A DNA stretch of 64,000 nucleotides from Saccharobesus litoralis (lineage in GTDB: Bacteria; Pseudomonadota; Gammaproteobacteria; Enterobacterales; Alteromonadaceae), in the NCBI RefSeq assembly GCF_003063625.1, contig NZ_CP026604.1:992001-1056000 (forward strand), written 5' to 3'. This document shows positions 54,028 to 63,913 of this stretch, in pieces. Both the position numbers and the translations under genes were made by a program. Under the pieces are notes generated by a model that had not been told where the DNA came from, did no database searches, and saw only the letters and a program-made list of their open reading frames with translations. Each line of letters begins with the position of its first letter. Position 1 is the stretch's first letter.

Positions 54028-55066
54028 TGTTTAACCTCAAACCTCGTTCAACACTCTCTAACCGACTCTTTAAATGAAGTTGTTTAATCAGTTAGAACTT
54101 TAAAAATTTGTTAACGCAATATACATGAATAAAACAGAACTAAAAAGAGTTTTAGTGACTTATTTTGATTATTCATGATAAGTATTATCACTACATGAGC
54201 GAATTTTTATTCAATAAAAATATAAGCTAATGATTTATTTACTTAAATTTTAAATTTGCTTTTGCACAGTTTAAATCACCCAACATTGACTGATTAAGTC
54301 TAGTCTATTCGCAGCATAATCGCGTATATAAATACAATTCAGATAATTTATGTTTTACATAGCGAATAAGAATAATCATTTTCACTCACAACTGTTCACA
54401 AACAAACTTTACTCATGCATAATGCGTTTCGTTGTTAAGTACTGTCTCGTGCTAACAACTGTTGTTACGTGTGCTTCAAGAGTACAAATTGTGTGGTTGT
54501 ACTTCTTGATAGACTTCTAGTGTGTGTGTGGGCACAAGGATGTGCTACTTTTTTCTCCTCTGCTACTTCTACTCTTTCATTTAAAATCGTTGAACAAGGT
54601 ACATACTTTGTATGGGTGGATTTTATATCCACTAACCCTAACTTATTTTAGATACACTGGGTTTGCCGGTGTAAAACCGGCCCCACAAGGTACGTGTTTT
54701 GTAGGTTGAAATTTATTTCAACGAATTTTGTTAGATACGCAAGGTTGGTCGATGCAAAATCCCCCCTACAATTTAGTAAGTAACCTCAATTCTGGATAAT
54801 AAATCCGTTTCTGGAGGCTCTTTGAACCAATAACTGCGTTAAGTTTACTTGCAATAGGCTAGCTATTGACGCGTAAACTTGCCTTGTTCTTGGCTCAAAT
54901 TTCTCTCCAGAAATAGGAAGGAAGTTCTGTTGGTTATCGAAACTTGTTAACTAACTGAAATTAATAATAAAAATAATATATTGTCGCAATTCTTAACCAG
55001 AGTTGAGGTTACGTAGTGATAAATTCAACCGTTCAAAACTTTTGAGTTAATAGCATTGGGGGGGTA
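54028..55066. other. 1-kb intergenic region with hairpins
   Basis: Next to the sulfatase start it is A/T-rich promoter DNA (54028-54400). Further right are palindromes: GCCGGT/ACCGGC (54665-54681), GTTGAAAT/ATTTCAAC (54705-54722) and the large hairpin at 54808-54913. Short frames near 54470-54710 do not look coding. A run of seven G is at 55058-55064. Confidence 0.5.
54808..54913. ncRNA. 106-nt imperfect hairpin, possible structured RNA or MITE
   Basis: Symmetric about 54860.5: TTTCTGGAG/CTCCAGAAA at the ends, CCAA/TTGG with a one-base bulge, AAGTTTAC/GTAAACTT and CAATAG/CTATTG around the loop. The arms together give a long stem. No promoter or terminator could be assigned, so it may be a folded mobile element rather than an RNA gene. 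Confidence 0.35.
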
Positions 55067-55093
55067 AAGCCACCCGTTTCTGACAGGTGGCTT
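55067..55093 (-). terminator. Hairpin after the aldolase gene
   Basis: Stem AAGCCACC/GGTGGCTT with an 11-base loop, 26 bases after the stop of the aldolase gene on the minus strand; followed by TTTACCCCCCC, so not a full T-run. Confidence 0.5.
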
Positions 55094-55118
55094 GAGGATG
55101 GATATATAAAATTTATTC

Positions 55119-56195
55119 TTACTTGTAACGCTCAATACAATTTAACTCTGCAAAAGCCAAATTAAGGCGTTCACTCATCGACATTTCCAGCTTACGTAAC
55201 CAAACTCGTGGGTCGTAATACTTTTTATTAGGCGCTTCTGGATCGTCTGGATTACCAATTTGTGTTTGCAAATAGCCTTTGTTTTCAAGGTAATATTGAT
55301 GAACACCTTGCCACGATGCCCATTGCGTATCAGTATCGATATTCATTTTGATCACCCCATAGCCTATCGCTTCTGTGATCTCTTCTGGGCTTGAACCTGA
55401 TCCACCATGAAAAACAAAATTCAGAGGCTCAGCCGTTAAATTATGTTTTTGTTTAACGTAAGCTTGCGAGTTTTTCAGGATCTCTGGGGTTAATTTCACA
55501 TTACCTGGTTTATAAACGCCATGCACGTTACCAAACGACGCGGCTATCGTAAAAGCTGGGCTGATTTTCGACAATTGTTCATAAGCAAAGGCAACATCTT
55601 CTGGCTGGGTATATAAAAGCGCATTGTCAATGTCAGTGTTATCAACACCATCTTCTTCGCCACCAGTACAGCCGAGTTCGATCTCAATCGACATATCCAA
55701 TTTAGCCATTCGCGCCAAATATTGCTGACAAGTTTCGATATTCTCTTCTAAACTTTCTTCAGATAAATCCAACATATGCGAGCTAAACAACGGCTTACCC
55801 ATTTGTTGATAATAAGCTTCACCGGCATCCAACAAACCATCAATCCATGGCAATAGTTTTTTTGCTGCATGGTCGGTATGTAAAATAACCGGAATGCCAT
55901 AATGCTTAGCCATGGCATGTACATAGTGCGCCGCCGCAATTGCACCCGCTATCGACGGATCGTGCCCGTCAAGGTTGACCCCCTTACCAGCAAAAAAAGC
56001 GGCACCACTATAAGATAACTGAATGATAACCGGTGATTGGCATTGACTCGCAGACTCTAACGCCGCATTGACCGAATGGGTACCAACAACATTCACTGCT
56101 GGGTAAGCAAACTGGCCTTCGCGTGCCGCTTTATACAAAATATCTAACGACTCACCACTGACTACGCCAGCCGGCACTAATTCAGACAAATTCAT
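55119..56195 (-). CDS. fbaA: Class II fructose-bisphosphate aldolase (FbaA type)
   Basis: 358 residues from the ATG at 56193-56195 (M-N-L-S-E-L-V), the usual start of the E. coli-type enzyme (359 residues), with GGGAG upstream; an in-frame start 13 codons earlier is less likely. Zn/catalytic motif V-I-L-H-T-D-H-A-A-K-K, E-I-E-L-G-C-T-G-G-E-E-D-G and H-G-G-S-G-S are present. It cleaves fructose-1,6-bisphosphate to DHAP and glyceraldehyde-3-phosphate. Its position beside rhamnose genes, which also yield DHAP, suggests use in gluconeogenesis from rhamnose; whether this is the cell's main aldolase cannot be told. Confidence 0.9.
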   Translation of the reverse strand: MNLSELVPAGVVSGESLDILYKAAREGQFAYPAVNVVGTHSVNAALESASQCQSPVIIQLSYSGAAFFAGKGVNLDGHDPSIAGAIAAAHYVHAMAKHYGIPVILHTDHAAKKLLPWIDGLLDAGEAYYQQMGKPLFSSHMLDLSEESLEENIETCQQYLARMAKLDMSIEIELGCTGGEEDGVDNTDIDNALLYTQPEDVAFAYEQLSKISPAFTIAASFGNVHGVYKPGNVKLTPEILKNSQAYVKQKHNLTAEPLNFVFHGGSGSSPEEITEAIGYGVIKMNIDTDTQWASWQGVHQYYLENKGYLQTQIGNPDDPEAPNKKYYDPRVWLRKLEMSMSERLNLAFAELNCIERYK

Positions 56196-56597
56196 TAATA
56201 AATACTCCCGAAAATTGACAATACCTCTATTCACATTGTCTTTTGTATTTGTGTGTTAAGAGGTAAAAAAAGAAGCAACGACCAAGGTAGATGCTTCTCT
56301 ATTAATCTATACCCAATTGCTTTTTAGTGATGACAAGCAAAAACTAAGTTAGGTCAAAGTAACGATCTACAGTGTCAGCGATGTACGGTGTCACAAGGCG
56401 GTTGTTATCTAAACTTAGTTGGCTCATCAAGCTTTTAGGTATCATGATGTGTTGCATAGTTGGTTAATATGGCAAATTTAATCTTGTCTGACTTTCATTT
56501 AACCCACTTATATAAAACTCGATTGAATTGCGCCGCACTAAAGTCTCAGTCAATAAGGCTTTATGTACGGCGCACAAGATCCTTTTCCCGCTAAATC
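56196..56597. other. Gap between fbaA and rhaI
   Basis: Contains hairpins GAAGCA/TGCTTC (near 56272-56299) and TGCGCCG/CGGCGCA (near 56528-56570), the second placed to end rhaI transcription. A small frame is listed separately at 56344-56457. The fbaA promoter lies near 56200-56340. Confidence 0.45.
56344..56457 (-). CDS. Possible small protein or remnant (37 codons)
   Basis: ATG at 56455-56457 to TAG at 56344-56346, encoding M-Q-H-I-M-I-P-K then L-S-L-D-N-N-R and a C-terminal Y-I-A-D-T-V-D-R-Y-F-D. The composition is that of real protein and it has the same strand as rhaI and fbaA, but there is no clear ribosome site. It could be a degraded end of a lost rhamnose gene. Confidence 0.22.
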   Translation of the reverse strand: MQHIMIPKSLMSQLSLDNNRLVTPYIADTVDRYFDLT

Positions 56598-57890
56598 CTA
56601 AACAATACCTGAACCATTACCGCCACTGTTTGGACGTTTTTCAGCAACCGCTTGACGATAACCCGATGCACGGTAAGTCGCGATAGGATCAATCGCCCCA
56701 CCTTTACGTAAGCGCGCCATGGCTAAAATAGGTGAGACATCGGTAGTGAACGCCTTCTTCAAGGTGTTGCTGGCCATTAGCGCATCGTTATTGGTTTGGT
56801 ATTCAGTTAACGCGGGACGATCCACTAATAATGCCGCTACATATGAGCGTTGCACACTGGCCGCTGAGTTCATTAAGCTCTCGATCGGATCGGTCACATT
56901 GTGTGATTGATCAAGCATGTAATTTGGACCAAATCCTTCTTGATTGCGGTACTCGGCATCAACTAATTCATTAAAAATTAAGAACTGTTGATAAGGATGT
57001 AAGCTACCGCTGTCTAAGTCATCATCACCATACTTAGAATCATTAAAATGGAAGCCACCCAATTTCTTAAATTGAATTAAGCGAGACACGATCATTTCAA
57101 TATTTACGTTAGGCGCATGGTGACCCAAATCGACTAATGACTTAGCTTGTGGGCCAAGTTCCATCGCCGCTAAGATGTTTGAACCCCAGTCTTGAATAAT
57201 GGTTGAGTAGAATGCTGGCTCAAACATTTTGTGTTCGATATGCAGTTCCCAGTCTTTTGGTAAACCCGCATAGATTTTTTTCATGCTGTCTAAGTAACGC
57301 TCAAACGCATGTTGAAAGTGTTGTTGACCTGGATGGTTGGAACCGTCGCCAACCCAAACGGTTAAGGTTTTAGAACCTAACGCTTGCCCCCATTCAATAC
57401 ACTCAAGGTTATGCGCAATAGCTAAATCACGGCTTTCTTGGCTGGTGTTGCTTAAGCTGCCGTATTTAAAACTATGCTCTTGACCCGCTTGGTCTTGGAA
57501 GGTATTCGAGTTAATTGAATCCCATTTTAGGCTTAGCTCGTCAGAAAACCCTTTAAGCTCAGTAAAGTCATCCACTTTATCCCAAGGAAAATGCGGAGAA
57601 ACACGCTCGGTACATTGTGATAAATCATTAATTACGGCACTGTCTTCTAGCTTTTCCCAAATATTACGTGGCTCGCCAATACCTGGAAAACGCGCAAAAC
57701 GAGTCCCCCCAGTACCTGTACCCCATGATGGCACAGCTATTTGGAACAACTCAGCTTTAGCCGTTATGTCATCTATGTTAATACCTTGACGCGCTAATTG
57801 ATTACCTAACGCTTCATAGTCTTGTTTCACATAACCTTCAAGCTTGGCGTTTTGCTCGGCAATTAAGGCTTTATCAATACGTTGAGTCAT
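56598..57890 (-). CDS. rhaI: L-rhamnose isomerase (RhaI, Pseudomonas stutzeri type)
   Basis: 430 residues, the same length as the P. stutzeri L-rhamnose isomerase. Metal and catalytic residues are in H-I-E-H-K-M-F-E-P-A, D-L-G-H-H-A-P-N-V-N and F-H-F-N-D-S-K-Y-G-D-D-D. The start of the barrel has the family's A-V-P-S-W-G-T-G-T-G-G-T-R-F. It converts L-rhamnose to L-rhamnulose in the cytoplasm. It is downstream of the rhamnulose-phosphate aldolase gene on the same strand after 129 bases. A rhamnulokinase gene is needed but not in this window. Confidence 0.93.
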   Translation of the reverse strand: MTQRIDKALIAEQNAKLEGYVKQDYEALGNQLARQGINIDDITAKAELFQIAVPSWGTGTGGTRFARFPGIGEPRNIWEKLEDSAVINDLSQCTERVSPHFPWDKVDDFTELKGFSDELSLKWDSINSNTFQDQAGQEHSFKYGSLSNTSQESRDLAIAHNLECIEWGQALGSKTLTVWVGDGSNHPGQQHFQHAFERYLDSMKKIYAGLPKDWELHIEHKMFEPAFYSTIIQDWGSNILAAMELGPQAKSLVDLGHHAPNVNIEMIVSRLIQFKKLGGFHFNDSKYGDDDLDSGSLHPYQQFLIFNELVDAEYRNQEGFGPNYMLDQSHNVTDPIESLMNSAASVQRSYVAALLVDRPALTEYQTNNDALMASNTLKKAFTTDVSPILAMARLRKGGAIDPIATYRASGYRQAVAEKRPNSGGNGSGIV

Positions 57891-58019
57891 ATTCTTTCCT
57901 GCTTGGTTTTCTCGGCCTGATTGGTTTTATAGACATAGTGCCAACCTCATCAAGCGATGAGATTGGCTTAACCTAATATTAGTCGCTATTCGCTAACGCG
58001 GATAACGACCTAGCGTTTT

Positions 58020-60209
58020 TTATCGTAAAAACGCTTCGTGTAAACCGCCATCAACACTAATGATTTGGCCAGTGGTTTTGCTTAACTGACCAGACACCAT
58101 TAAGTATGCCGCTTCTGCTTGGTCAGCCGGCGTAATTGGTGCTTTAGTTAACGTACGTTGTGCGTAGAAGTTAGCTAGCTTGTCACGTAATTCATCATCT
58201 GAATCACTCTGTGCAAACGCAACATCGTACTTAGTTAATGACGCAATCACACGGTCACGTGGGAACATGGTGCTACCTTTAACTACTGTCGCTGGCGCTA
58301 AACCGTTTACGTTAACTAATGGTGATAATTCTACCGCCAATTCACGAACCAAGTGGTTAGCTGCCGCTTTTGATGTGTCATACGCCAATGAACCTTTTTT
58401 CGATACGGCTGCATTAACACTGGTAGTTAATACTAATGCACCTTTTAAGCCTTGTGCTTGCCAGATTTCATTCGCTTCTGTACCCACAATGTAGCCACCT
58501 TTAACGTTGACCGCGAAGCTAACATCAAATTGCTGGTCGTTTGACATACCCGCTTGACCTGGTGCTAGGAAGACACCCGCTGTCACGATAACTTTGTCGA
58601 TACCGCCGTAAGCCAAAATCACTTTGTCGAACATGGCTTTAACGCTGTCACGGTCAGTGATGTTCACTTCAGCCGCAATCGCTGGACCACAACCTGAAAT
58701 ACCCGTACCGGCTACACCAATACCTTGACCATAGATAGCGGTTAGTTCATCAGCCGTCGCTTGTGCCGCTTCTGCACGTAAATCAGCACACACGACATGC
58801 GCACCTTCTTTTGCACAGCGGAATGCAGTCTCTTTACCAATACCGTCACCCGCACCAATCACAACCACGATGTCACGCGCTAGTGGCGCTTCTTTTGGCA
58901 TACGTTGTAGTTTGGCTTCTTCGAGTAACCAGTATTCAATATCAAACGCTTCTTGTTGTGGTAATGCTGCGTATTCATCAATCGCTTCTGCGCCACGCAT
59001 CACTTCTACTGCACAGTTGTAGAATTCTGCTGTTACACGTGATTCAGATTTGTTTTTACCCCAAGCAACCATACCGACACCTGGAATTAAACATACAGAT
59101 GGTGATGAAGCACGTTGCGCTGGTGAGTTATCGTGCTTACATTTTTCGTAGTATTCGCTGTAGTCAGCTTTGTACTGTTCTACACCTTCAGCTAATAAAG
59201 TTTTAAGCTGGTCGATAGAATCCGTTTCTGGGTTCCAAGCAACGTACAATGGCTTGATTTTGGTACGTAAGAAGTGGTCAGGACATGAAGTACCTAAGTC
59301 CGCTAAACGTGGTGCATCAACACTGTTAACAAAACGTAAGATGGTATCGTCGTCTTGTACGGTACCAATCATTTTCTTCTCACCTGAGACTAAACCACGT
59401 AGGTAAGGTAACACTTCGGCTAATACGGCGTTACGCTTGTCTTGGTCTAGTTTGGCGTACTTTTGACCACCAAAGGTCATTTCACCTTTGTCGTGCTCTT
59501 CAATGTAACGTGCGGCTTTTTCAATAATCTCTAAGCTTAGGTCGTAACATTCTTTGTTGTCATTGGCCCAGTTAATCACACCGTGACCGGCTAAGATAGC
59601 ACCTTTGGCTTCTGGGTAATCTTTACAGATTGATTGTAGTTTTAAACCTAGGTCAAAACCTGGACGTTGCCATTCAGTCCAAATTAATTCGTCACCGAAG
59701 ATTTTTTTGGTGAGTTCTTTGCAGTTTTTACTCGCAGCCACGGCAATCACTGAGTTAGGGTGCATATGGTCTACGTGTTTGTATGGCACAAATGCGTGTA
59801 ATGGTGTATCGATGGATGATGGACGCGGGTTTAGGTTAAACGTCGCATGTGGGTACATGCCAACCATGTCATCTTCGATTTGGGTTTTAACACCGACTTC
59901 GTCAGCGCTATAGTAGATATCTTGTAGTGCAACAAGTTTATCCATGTATAACGATGAAAAGTTTTCTGGCTTAGAGGTACGTAAATCACCACCTGAGCCT
60001 TTTACCCATAATACTTCTACTTCTTTACCGGTTAATGGGTCAATTTCAATCGCTTTAGCAGAGGTGTTACCTCCACCAGTATTGGTAATGCGTTGGTCAT
60101 CACCTAAAATATTTGAGCGATAAATAAGCGCTTCAATTGGTGACATACCTTCAACGGCGGCATCATCCCAGCTGTAATCAACATGGATAAAATCTTTCTT
60201 ACTTGGCAT
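58020..60209 (-). CDS. Bifunctional rhamnulose-1-phosphate aldolase / lactaldehyde dehydrogenase (RhaD-type fusion, RhaE/RhaW-like)
   Basis: 729 residues from the ATG at 60207-60209 (M-P-S-K-K), with AAGG ahead; the longer frame is unlikely. The N-terminal ~440 residues are a class II aldolase/adducin domain (zinc ligands in H-V-D-H-M-H-P-N, L-A-G-H-G-V-I-N-W). The C-terminal ~285 residues are a short-chain dehydrogenase (G-A-G-D-G-I-G near 458, catalytic Y-D-T-S-K near 605). The aldolase splits L-rhamnulose-1-phosphate into DHAP and L-lactaldehyde and the SDR oxidises the lactaldehyde to lactate. This is the same fusion as Bacillus YuxG-type and marine ulvan-cluster proteins. It heads the rhamnose group. 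Confidence 0.92.
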   Translation of the reverse strand: MPSKKDFIHVDYSWDDAAVEGMSPIEALIYRSNILGDDQRITNTGGGNTSAKAIEIDPLTGKEVEVLWVKGSGGDLRTSKPENFSSLYMDKLVALQDIYYSADEVGVKTQIEDDMVGMYPHATFNLNPRPSSIDTPLHAFVPYKHVDHMHPNSVIAVAASKNCKELTKKIFGDELIWTEWQRPGFDLGLKLQSICKDYPEAKGAILAGHGVINWANDNKECYDLSLEIIEKAARYIEEHDKGEMTFGGQKYAKLDQDKRNAVLAEVLPYLRGLVSGEKKMIGTVQDDDTILRFVNSVDAPRLADLGTSCPDHFLRTKIKPLYVAWNPETDSIDQLKTLLAEGVEQYKADYSEYYEKCKHDNSPAQRASSPSVCLIPGVGMVAWGKNKSESRVTAEFYNCAVEVMRGAEAIDEYAALPQQEAFDIEYWLLEEAKLQRMPKEAPLARDIVVVIGAGDGIGKETAFRCAKEGAHVVCADLRAEAAQATADELTAIYGQGIGVAGTGISGCGPAIAAEVNITDRDSVKAMFDKVILAYGGIDKVIVTAGVFLAPGQAGMSNDQQFDVSFAVNVKGGYIVGTEANEIWQAQGLKGALVLTTSVNAAVSKKGSLAYDTSKAAANHLVRELAVELSPLVNVNGLAPATVVKGSTMFPRDRVIASLTKYDVAFAQSDSDDELRDKLANFYAQRTLTKAPITPADQAEAAYLMVSGQLSKTTGQIISVDGGLHEAFLR

Positions 60210-60906
60210 CGGCCTTCTTCTCCAACTCGTGATGTCTAATAACAATCTGTGTTTAAAAAATGTTGAATAGTCAAAGCGGTCGGGTTTTAGACTAAGCCGT
60301 CGTGTTTTAAGACCCCACGAGCATATGCTCCATTATGTGATTGAGGCGAAAAACGCTGACAATGCAGTTCTAAAGTCTGAGCGAAAAGACTATTACGATG
60401 AATTAATGGGATAATAGTAACGCCCAAACAAACACAGTCAAGCATTTATAATCATATTCAATCACAAGTTATCACAAATTGAGCTATATGATATTGTGTT
60501 AATTTTATGACGATTAATTAACTAATTTTTAACATGTTGAATTTAAAAGAAATTTAGTTCGTAAGTTGAGTTGCAATTAATAACGAAAAAGAAGGTTTAT
60601 AAAAGAAGAGTAAACAAAAAAATTTAAGAAATGATTGAAATTAAGCGCCGAGAATGGAACTCGACGCTTGGATATAGTGAATGGGTAAATAACTAAAAAT
60701 GATCTGTTCGCTTTTTGCTTTAACGTGTCGAAATTATGTGTCTCGTGATCCTAGTATCTATACACAAATAACTTCAGGCTGATCGCGTCGAAGCCTCGGT
60801 ATTTTCTGACTTACCGACACTTCGACTGCTCCGCGCTCAGTGTGAAAGAATACCTAAATCTCAACCAACAACGCTTTCAACTAAACGAAATCAAGCCGCA
60901 ACTGTT
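60210..60906. other. Intergenic region with rhamnose promoter and two dispersed repeats
   Basis: 60266-60394 is a MITE-like copy of 13349-13476, and 60770-60850 a diverged copy of the repeat at 6801/51101. Between them, near 60440-60490, TTGTGAT is repeated with an 11-base period on the minus strand (in AATCACAAGTTATCACAAAT), a candidate operator for the rhamnose genes. The rest is A/T-rich with no coding frame seen. Confidence 0.55.
60266..60394. repeat. ~129-bp MITE-like element, copy 2
   Basis: Same orientation as 13349-13476, with AATAGTC and GACTATT at its ends and shared inner words GACCCCA and GCTGACAATGCAGT. It lies in the promoter side of the rhamnulose-phosphate aldolase gene. Confidence 0.75.
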
Positions 60907-62277
60907 CTAATCAGCAAACTGGCGAACCAGATTACCCAAGGTTTCTTTAGCATCACCAAAGATCATGCGCGTGTTTTGCTTAAAGAATAGTGGGTTATCG
61001 ACACCCGCAAAGCCGGTTGCCATACCACGCTTTAACACAAACACGTTTTTAGCCAAATCTGCATTGATAACCGGCATACCATAAATAGGGCTACCCTTCA
61101 TTTCTCGCGCGGCTGGATTAACCACATCGTTAGCGCCTATCACAATAGCCACATCATAGTTTTCGATACGCGGGTTAACTTCATCCATTTCAAATAATTG
61201 CTCGTAAGACACATCCGCTTCCGCTAACAACACATTCATATGGCCAGGCATACGCCCAGCGACTGGGTGAATGGCGTAAGAAACCTCTGCGCCATTGTCT
61301 TCCAGAAGCTCTTGCAGTTCCTTCATTGTATGTTGAGCTTGCGCAACTGCCATACCATAGCCAGGAATAACCAATACCGATTGCGCCGCTTCTAACACAT
61401 AAAATGCATCTTCTGCTGAAAGCGCTTTGATCTCGCCTTCAATTTTCATATCACTGCTAACAACAGCCTGAAAACCTGAGGTTAAAACATTAACCAATGA
61501 GCGGTTCATGGCTTTACACATAATATTGGTCAAAATAATACCGCTGGCACCTACCAAAGCACCGGCAACTATCAGTAAGTTATTTTGTAAAGCAAAACCC
61601 GCTGCACATGCAGCTAACCCTGAATAACTATTAAGCAATGAAATAACTACAGGCATATCAGCACCGCCAATTGGCAATACCACCATAATACCCATTACCA
61701 AAGCTAAGCCGATGGCTAGATAGTGCCAAGTTGTGATTTCGGGTTGGGTTACAACCAAGTAGCCAGACGTGACAATTGCAGCAATTAACAAAACATTAGC
61801 GACGACTTGGCCTTTAAACACTATCGGCCGTCCTATCATGCGTTCGCTAAGCTTGGCCCAAGCAATGACACTGCCTGAAAACGTAACTGCACCAATCAAT
61901 AAGGCAAGGAAACTGACAATCAATACAAATGTCGAAAGTTGAACTTCGCCAACAATGGCAGCGTAAGCAACGGCTAAACTCGATAAGCCACCTACACCGT
62001 TAAATAAAGAAACCAATTCAGGCATTGACGTCATTTCAACTTTCTTGGCGGCAAACACACCAATAGCTGAGCCAATCAATACACTAAGCAAAATGATTTC
62101 AAACGAAATAATCTGCTTGTCTAATAAAGTCACCACCACAGCAAAAAACATGGCGAGTGCCGACAACAAATTACCTTTGCGCGCAGTAGACGGATGGCTT
62201 AACAATTTTAAACCGAAGATAAATAAAGTCGCCGAAACAACGTAAACTGCATTAATTAGTAATGAAAAATCACTCAT
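60907..62277 (-). CDS. pntB: NAD(P) transhydrogenase subunit beta
   Basis: 456 residues, about the length of E. coli PntB (462). About nine membrane segments fill the first ~260 residues, with I-L-T-N-I-M-C-K-A-M-N-R-S at the end of the membrane part. The NADP(H)-binding domain III follows, with V-I-P-G-Y-G-M-A-V-A-Q-A and G-A-N-D-V-V-N-P-A-A and the C-terminal K-R-G-M-A-T-G-F-A-G-V-D-N-P-L-F. It couples hydride transfer between NADH and NADP+ to proton translocation. It is third in the pnt operon. Confidence 0.95.
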   Translation of the reverse strand: MSDFSLLINAVYVVSATLFIFGLKLLSHPSTARKGNLLSALAMFFAVVVTLLDKQIISFEIILLSVLIGSAIGVFAAKKVEMTSMPELVSLFNGVGGLSSLAVAYAAIVGEVQLSTFVLIVSFLALLIGAVTFSGSVIAWAKLSERMIGRPIVFKGQVVANVLLIAAIVTSGYLVVTQPEITTWHYLAIGLALVMGIMVVLPIGGADMPVVISLLNSYSGLAACAAGFALQNNLLIVAGALVGASGIILTNIMCKAMNRSLVNVLTSGFQAVVSSDMKIEGEIKALSAEDAFYVLEAAQSVLVIPGYGMAVAQAQHTMKELQELLEDNGAEVSYAIHPVAGRMPGHMNVLLAEADVSYEQLFEMDEVNPRIENYDVAIVIGANDVVNPAAREMKGSPIYGMPVINADLAKNVFVLKRGMATGFAGVDNPLFFKQNTRMIFGDAKETLGNLVRQFAD

Positions 62278-62297
62278 ACTTTTAACCCTATTAACCT

Positions 62298-62573
62298 CTA
62301 GCGACTTTTAAACATGGCTAACATACGATCAGTCACTAAATAGCCACCAACCACATTAATTGTTGCAAACAAAACCGAAGCTGCACCCAACCAAGTAGAC
62401 CATTGGCTTTGCTCACCACCAGCTAAACTCAGGGCACCAATAACTGTGATCCCTGAGATCGCATTAGCACCCGACATTAAAGGTGTGTGCAACGTAGCAG
62501 GCACTTTACGGATTAATTCAAAGCCAACAAAAATGGCCAACATTAAAATAAATAACAAATAGATAGCGGTCAT
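62298..62573 (-). CDS. pntAB: NAD(P) transhydrogenase subunit alpha, C-terminal part
   Basis: 91 residues with three membrane segments, corresponding to the membrane part of alpha. In E. coli this part is fused to the N-terminal domain; here it is a separate gene, as in alphaproteobacterial three-gene systems. The start (62571-62573) overlaps the stop of the upstream alpha gene by one base (TAATG), so translation is coupled. Confidence 0.92.
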   Translation of the reverse strand: MTAIYLLFILMLAIFVGFELIRKVPATLHTPLMSGANAISGITVIGALSLAGGEQSQWSTWLGAASVLFATINVVGGYLVTDRMLAMFKSR

Positions 62574-63811
62574 TATGCGGTCTCCAAGGTTTTTTCGGCT
62601 TCTACATTAGATGAGCTTACTTTTTGCTCGGCTGGGTGTTGCGCCTTCTCTTGAGCTAGGTCTTGCTCTGGATCTTCACTTCTATGGATCTCTTTGATGG
62701 TGGCATTACTAATACTGCCCGCATGAGTGATCACCGCGCTTTGCTGAATTTCATCATTGAGATCAACAACAAAGACGTTGTCATCTTTGTTCCAAAATTC
62801 GCTAACTAAATTAAATAAGTTATTGGCATACATTTGTGAGGCGTTTAATGCCACTTCACTTGCCCAGTTACCCGTGCCAACAATGGTGACACCATTAACA
62901 ACTGTCGTGTCGCCAGCGACCGAGCCTTCAACATTACCACCGTTTTCAGCCGCCATATCAACGATCACTGAGCCCGGTTTCATCACGCCAATGGTTTGCT
63001 TAGTAATTAATACCGGAGGTTTACGGCCAAAGAGTTGTGCCGTGGTGATCACTATATCTGACTCAGCTATGCATTTTTCCTGAGCAGCTTGCTGGATCGC
63101 CATCTGCTCTGGCGTTAACGCTTGGGCATAACCTTGCGCTGTTTGGCCGGTATCACCCAAATCGATTTCTAAAAATTTTGCGCCTAACGATTGCACTTGC
63201 TCAGCCACAACGCTTCTTGTATCAAATGCAGTAACAGCAGCGCCTAATCGTTTTGCAGTGGCAATAGCTTGTAAACCAGCAACACCCGCGCCGATCACAA
63301 AAACCTTACACGGTTTAATGGTGCCAGCTGCAGTCATCATCATAGGAAAAATGCTATGTAATTGATTCATGGCTTTAGCCACCATGACATAACCAGCTAA
63401 ACTGGCTTGCGAACTTAGCGCATCCATTTTTTGACAGCGGGTAGAACGCGGGATCATTTCCATGCTCAGACTCGTCACCTGTTTTTCGCATAATTGCTTA
63501 ACGTAATCGCCACCATTGAATGGATCTAAAAAGCTAATAACCACTTTGTTTGTTAATAGGGCTAAGTCTTGTTCAGGTAATTTGTGCACTGACAAGACGA
63601 CATCTGCTTTCCCTAGCAATTTTTTACGATCCTTAACCACTGTTGCACCAGCCTCGATATATTGCTCATCATTTATATAAAGATGAGCACCAAGGCCAGT
63701 CTCAATTTGCACGCTAGCACCAAGCAAAACATAAGCTTTGATATTGCTTGGCAATAATGCACAGCGTTTTTCACCTGCAACTGTTTCTTTGGGAAACGCG
63801 ATGATTGGCAT
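62573..63811 (-). CDS. pntAA: NAD(P) transhydrogenase subunit alpha, NAD-binding part
   Basis: 412 residues: the alanine-dehydrogenase-like dI domain with P-K-E-T-V-A-G-E-K-R at the start, I-P-R-S-T-R-C-Q-K-M-D-A-L-S-S-Q-A near 122, the dinucleotide-binding V-I-G-A-G-V-A-G-L-Q-A near 170 and A-E-N-G-G-N-V-E-G near 285. The last ~40 residues are charged and Gln-rich (an unusual, probably disordered tail). It binds NAD(H) in the cytoplasm. GGAG lies just ahead of the ATG. Confidence 0.94.
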   Translation of the reverse strand: MPIIAFPKETVAGEKRCALLPSNIKAYVLLGASVQIETGLGAHLYINDEQYIEAGATVVKDRKKLLGKADVVLSVHKLPEQDLALLTNKVVISFLDPFNGGDYVKQLCEKQVTSLSMEMIPRSTRCQKMDALSSQASLAGYVMVAKAMNQLHSIFPMMMTAAGTIKPCKVFVIGAGVAGLQAIATAKRLGAAVTAFDTRSVVAEQVQSLGAKFLEIDLGDTGQTAQGYAQALTPEQMAIQQAAQEKCIAESDIVITTAQLFGRKPPVLITKQTIGVMKPGSVIVDMAAENGGNVEGSVAGDTTVVNGVTIVGTGNWASEVALNASQMYANNLFNLVSEFWNKDDNVFVVDLNDEIQQSAVITHAGSISNATIKEIHRSEDPEQDLAQEKAQHPAEQKVSSSNVEAEKTLETA

Positions 63812-63885
63812 AACAACTCCTAAATTTAGGGTGTAAAAAGCCTAGGCTTCAAAACGATGCCTAAACTAATAAAAACAGGTTGAGA

Positions 63886-63913
63886 ATTAACTGGCTTGGG
63901 TAAACCAGTTAAT
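63886..63913. promoter_or_regulatory. Inverted repeat upstream of pnt
   Basis: A perfect 9-bp inverted repeat (ATTAACTGG-N10-CCAGTTAAT), 75-102 bases upstream of the first pnt gene. It could be an operator or the terminator of a gene beyond the window. Confidence 0.4.

Noticed and set aside
54469-54709. Two short plus-strand frames in the 1-kb gap
   Set aside because: Biased composition, overlapping palindromes, no ribosome site or recognisable domain.
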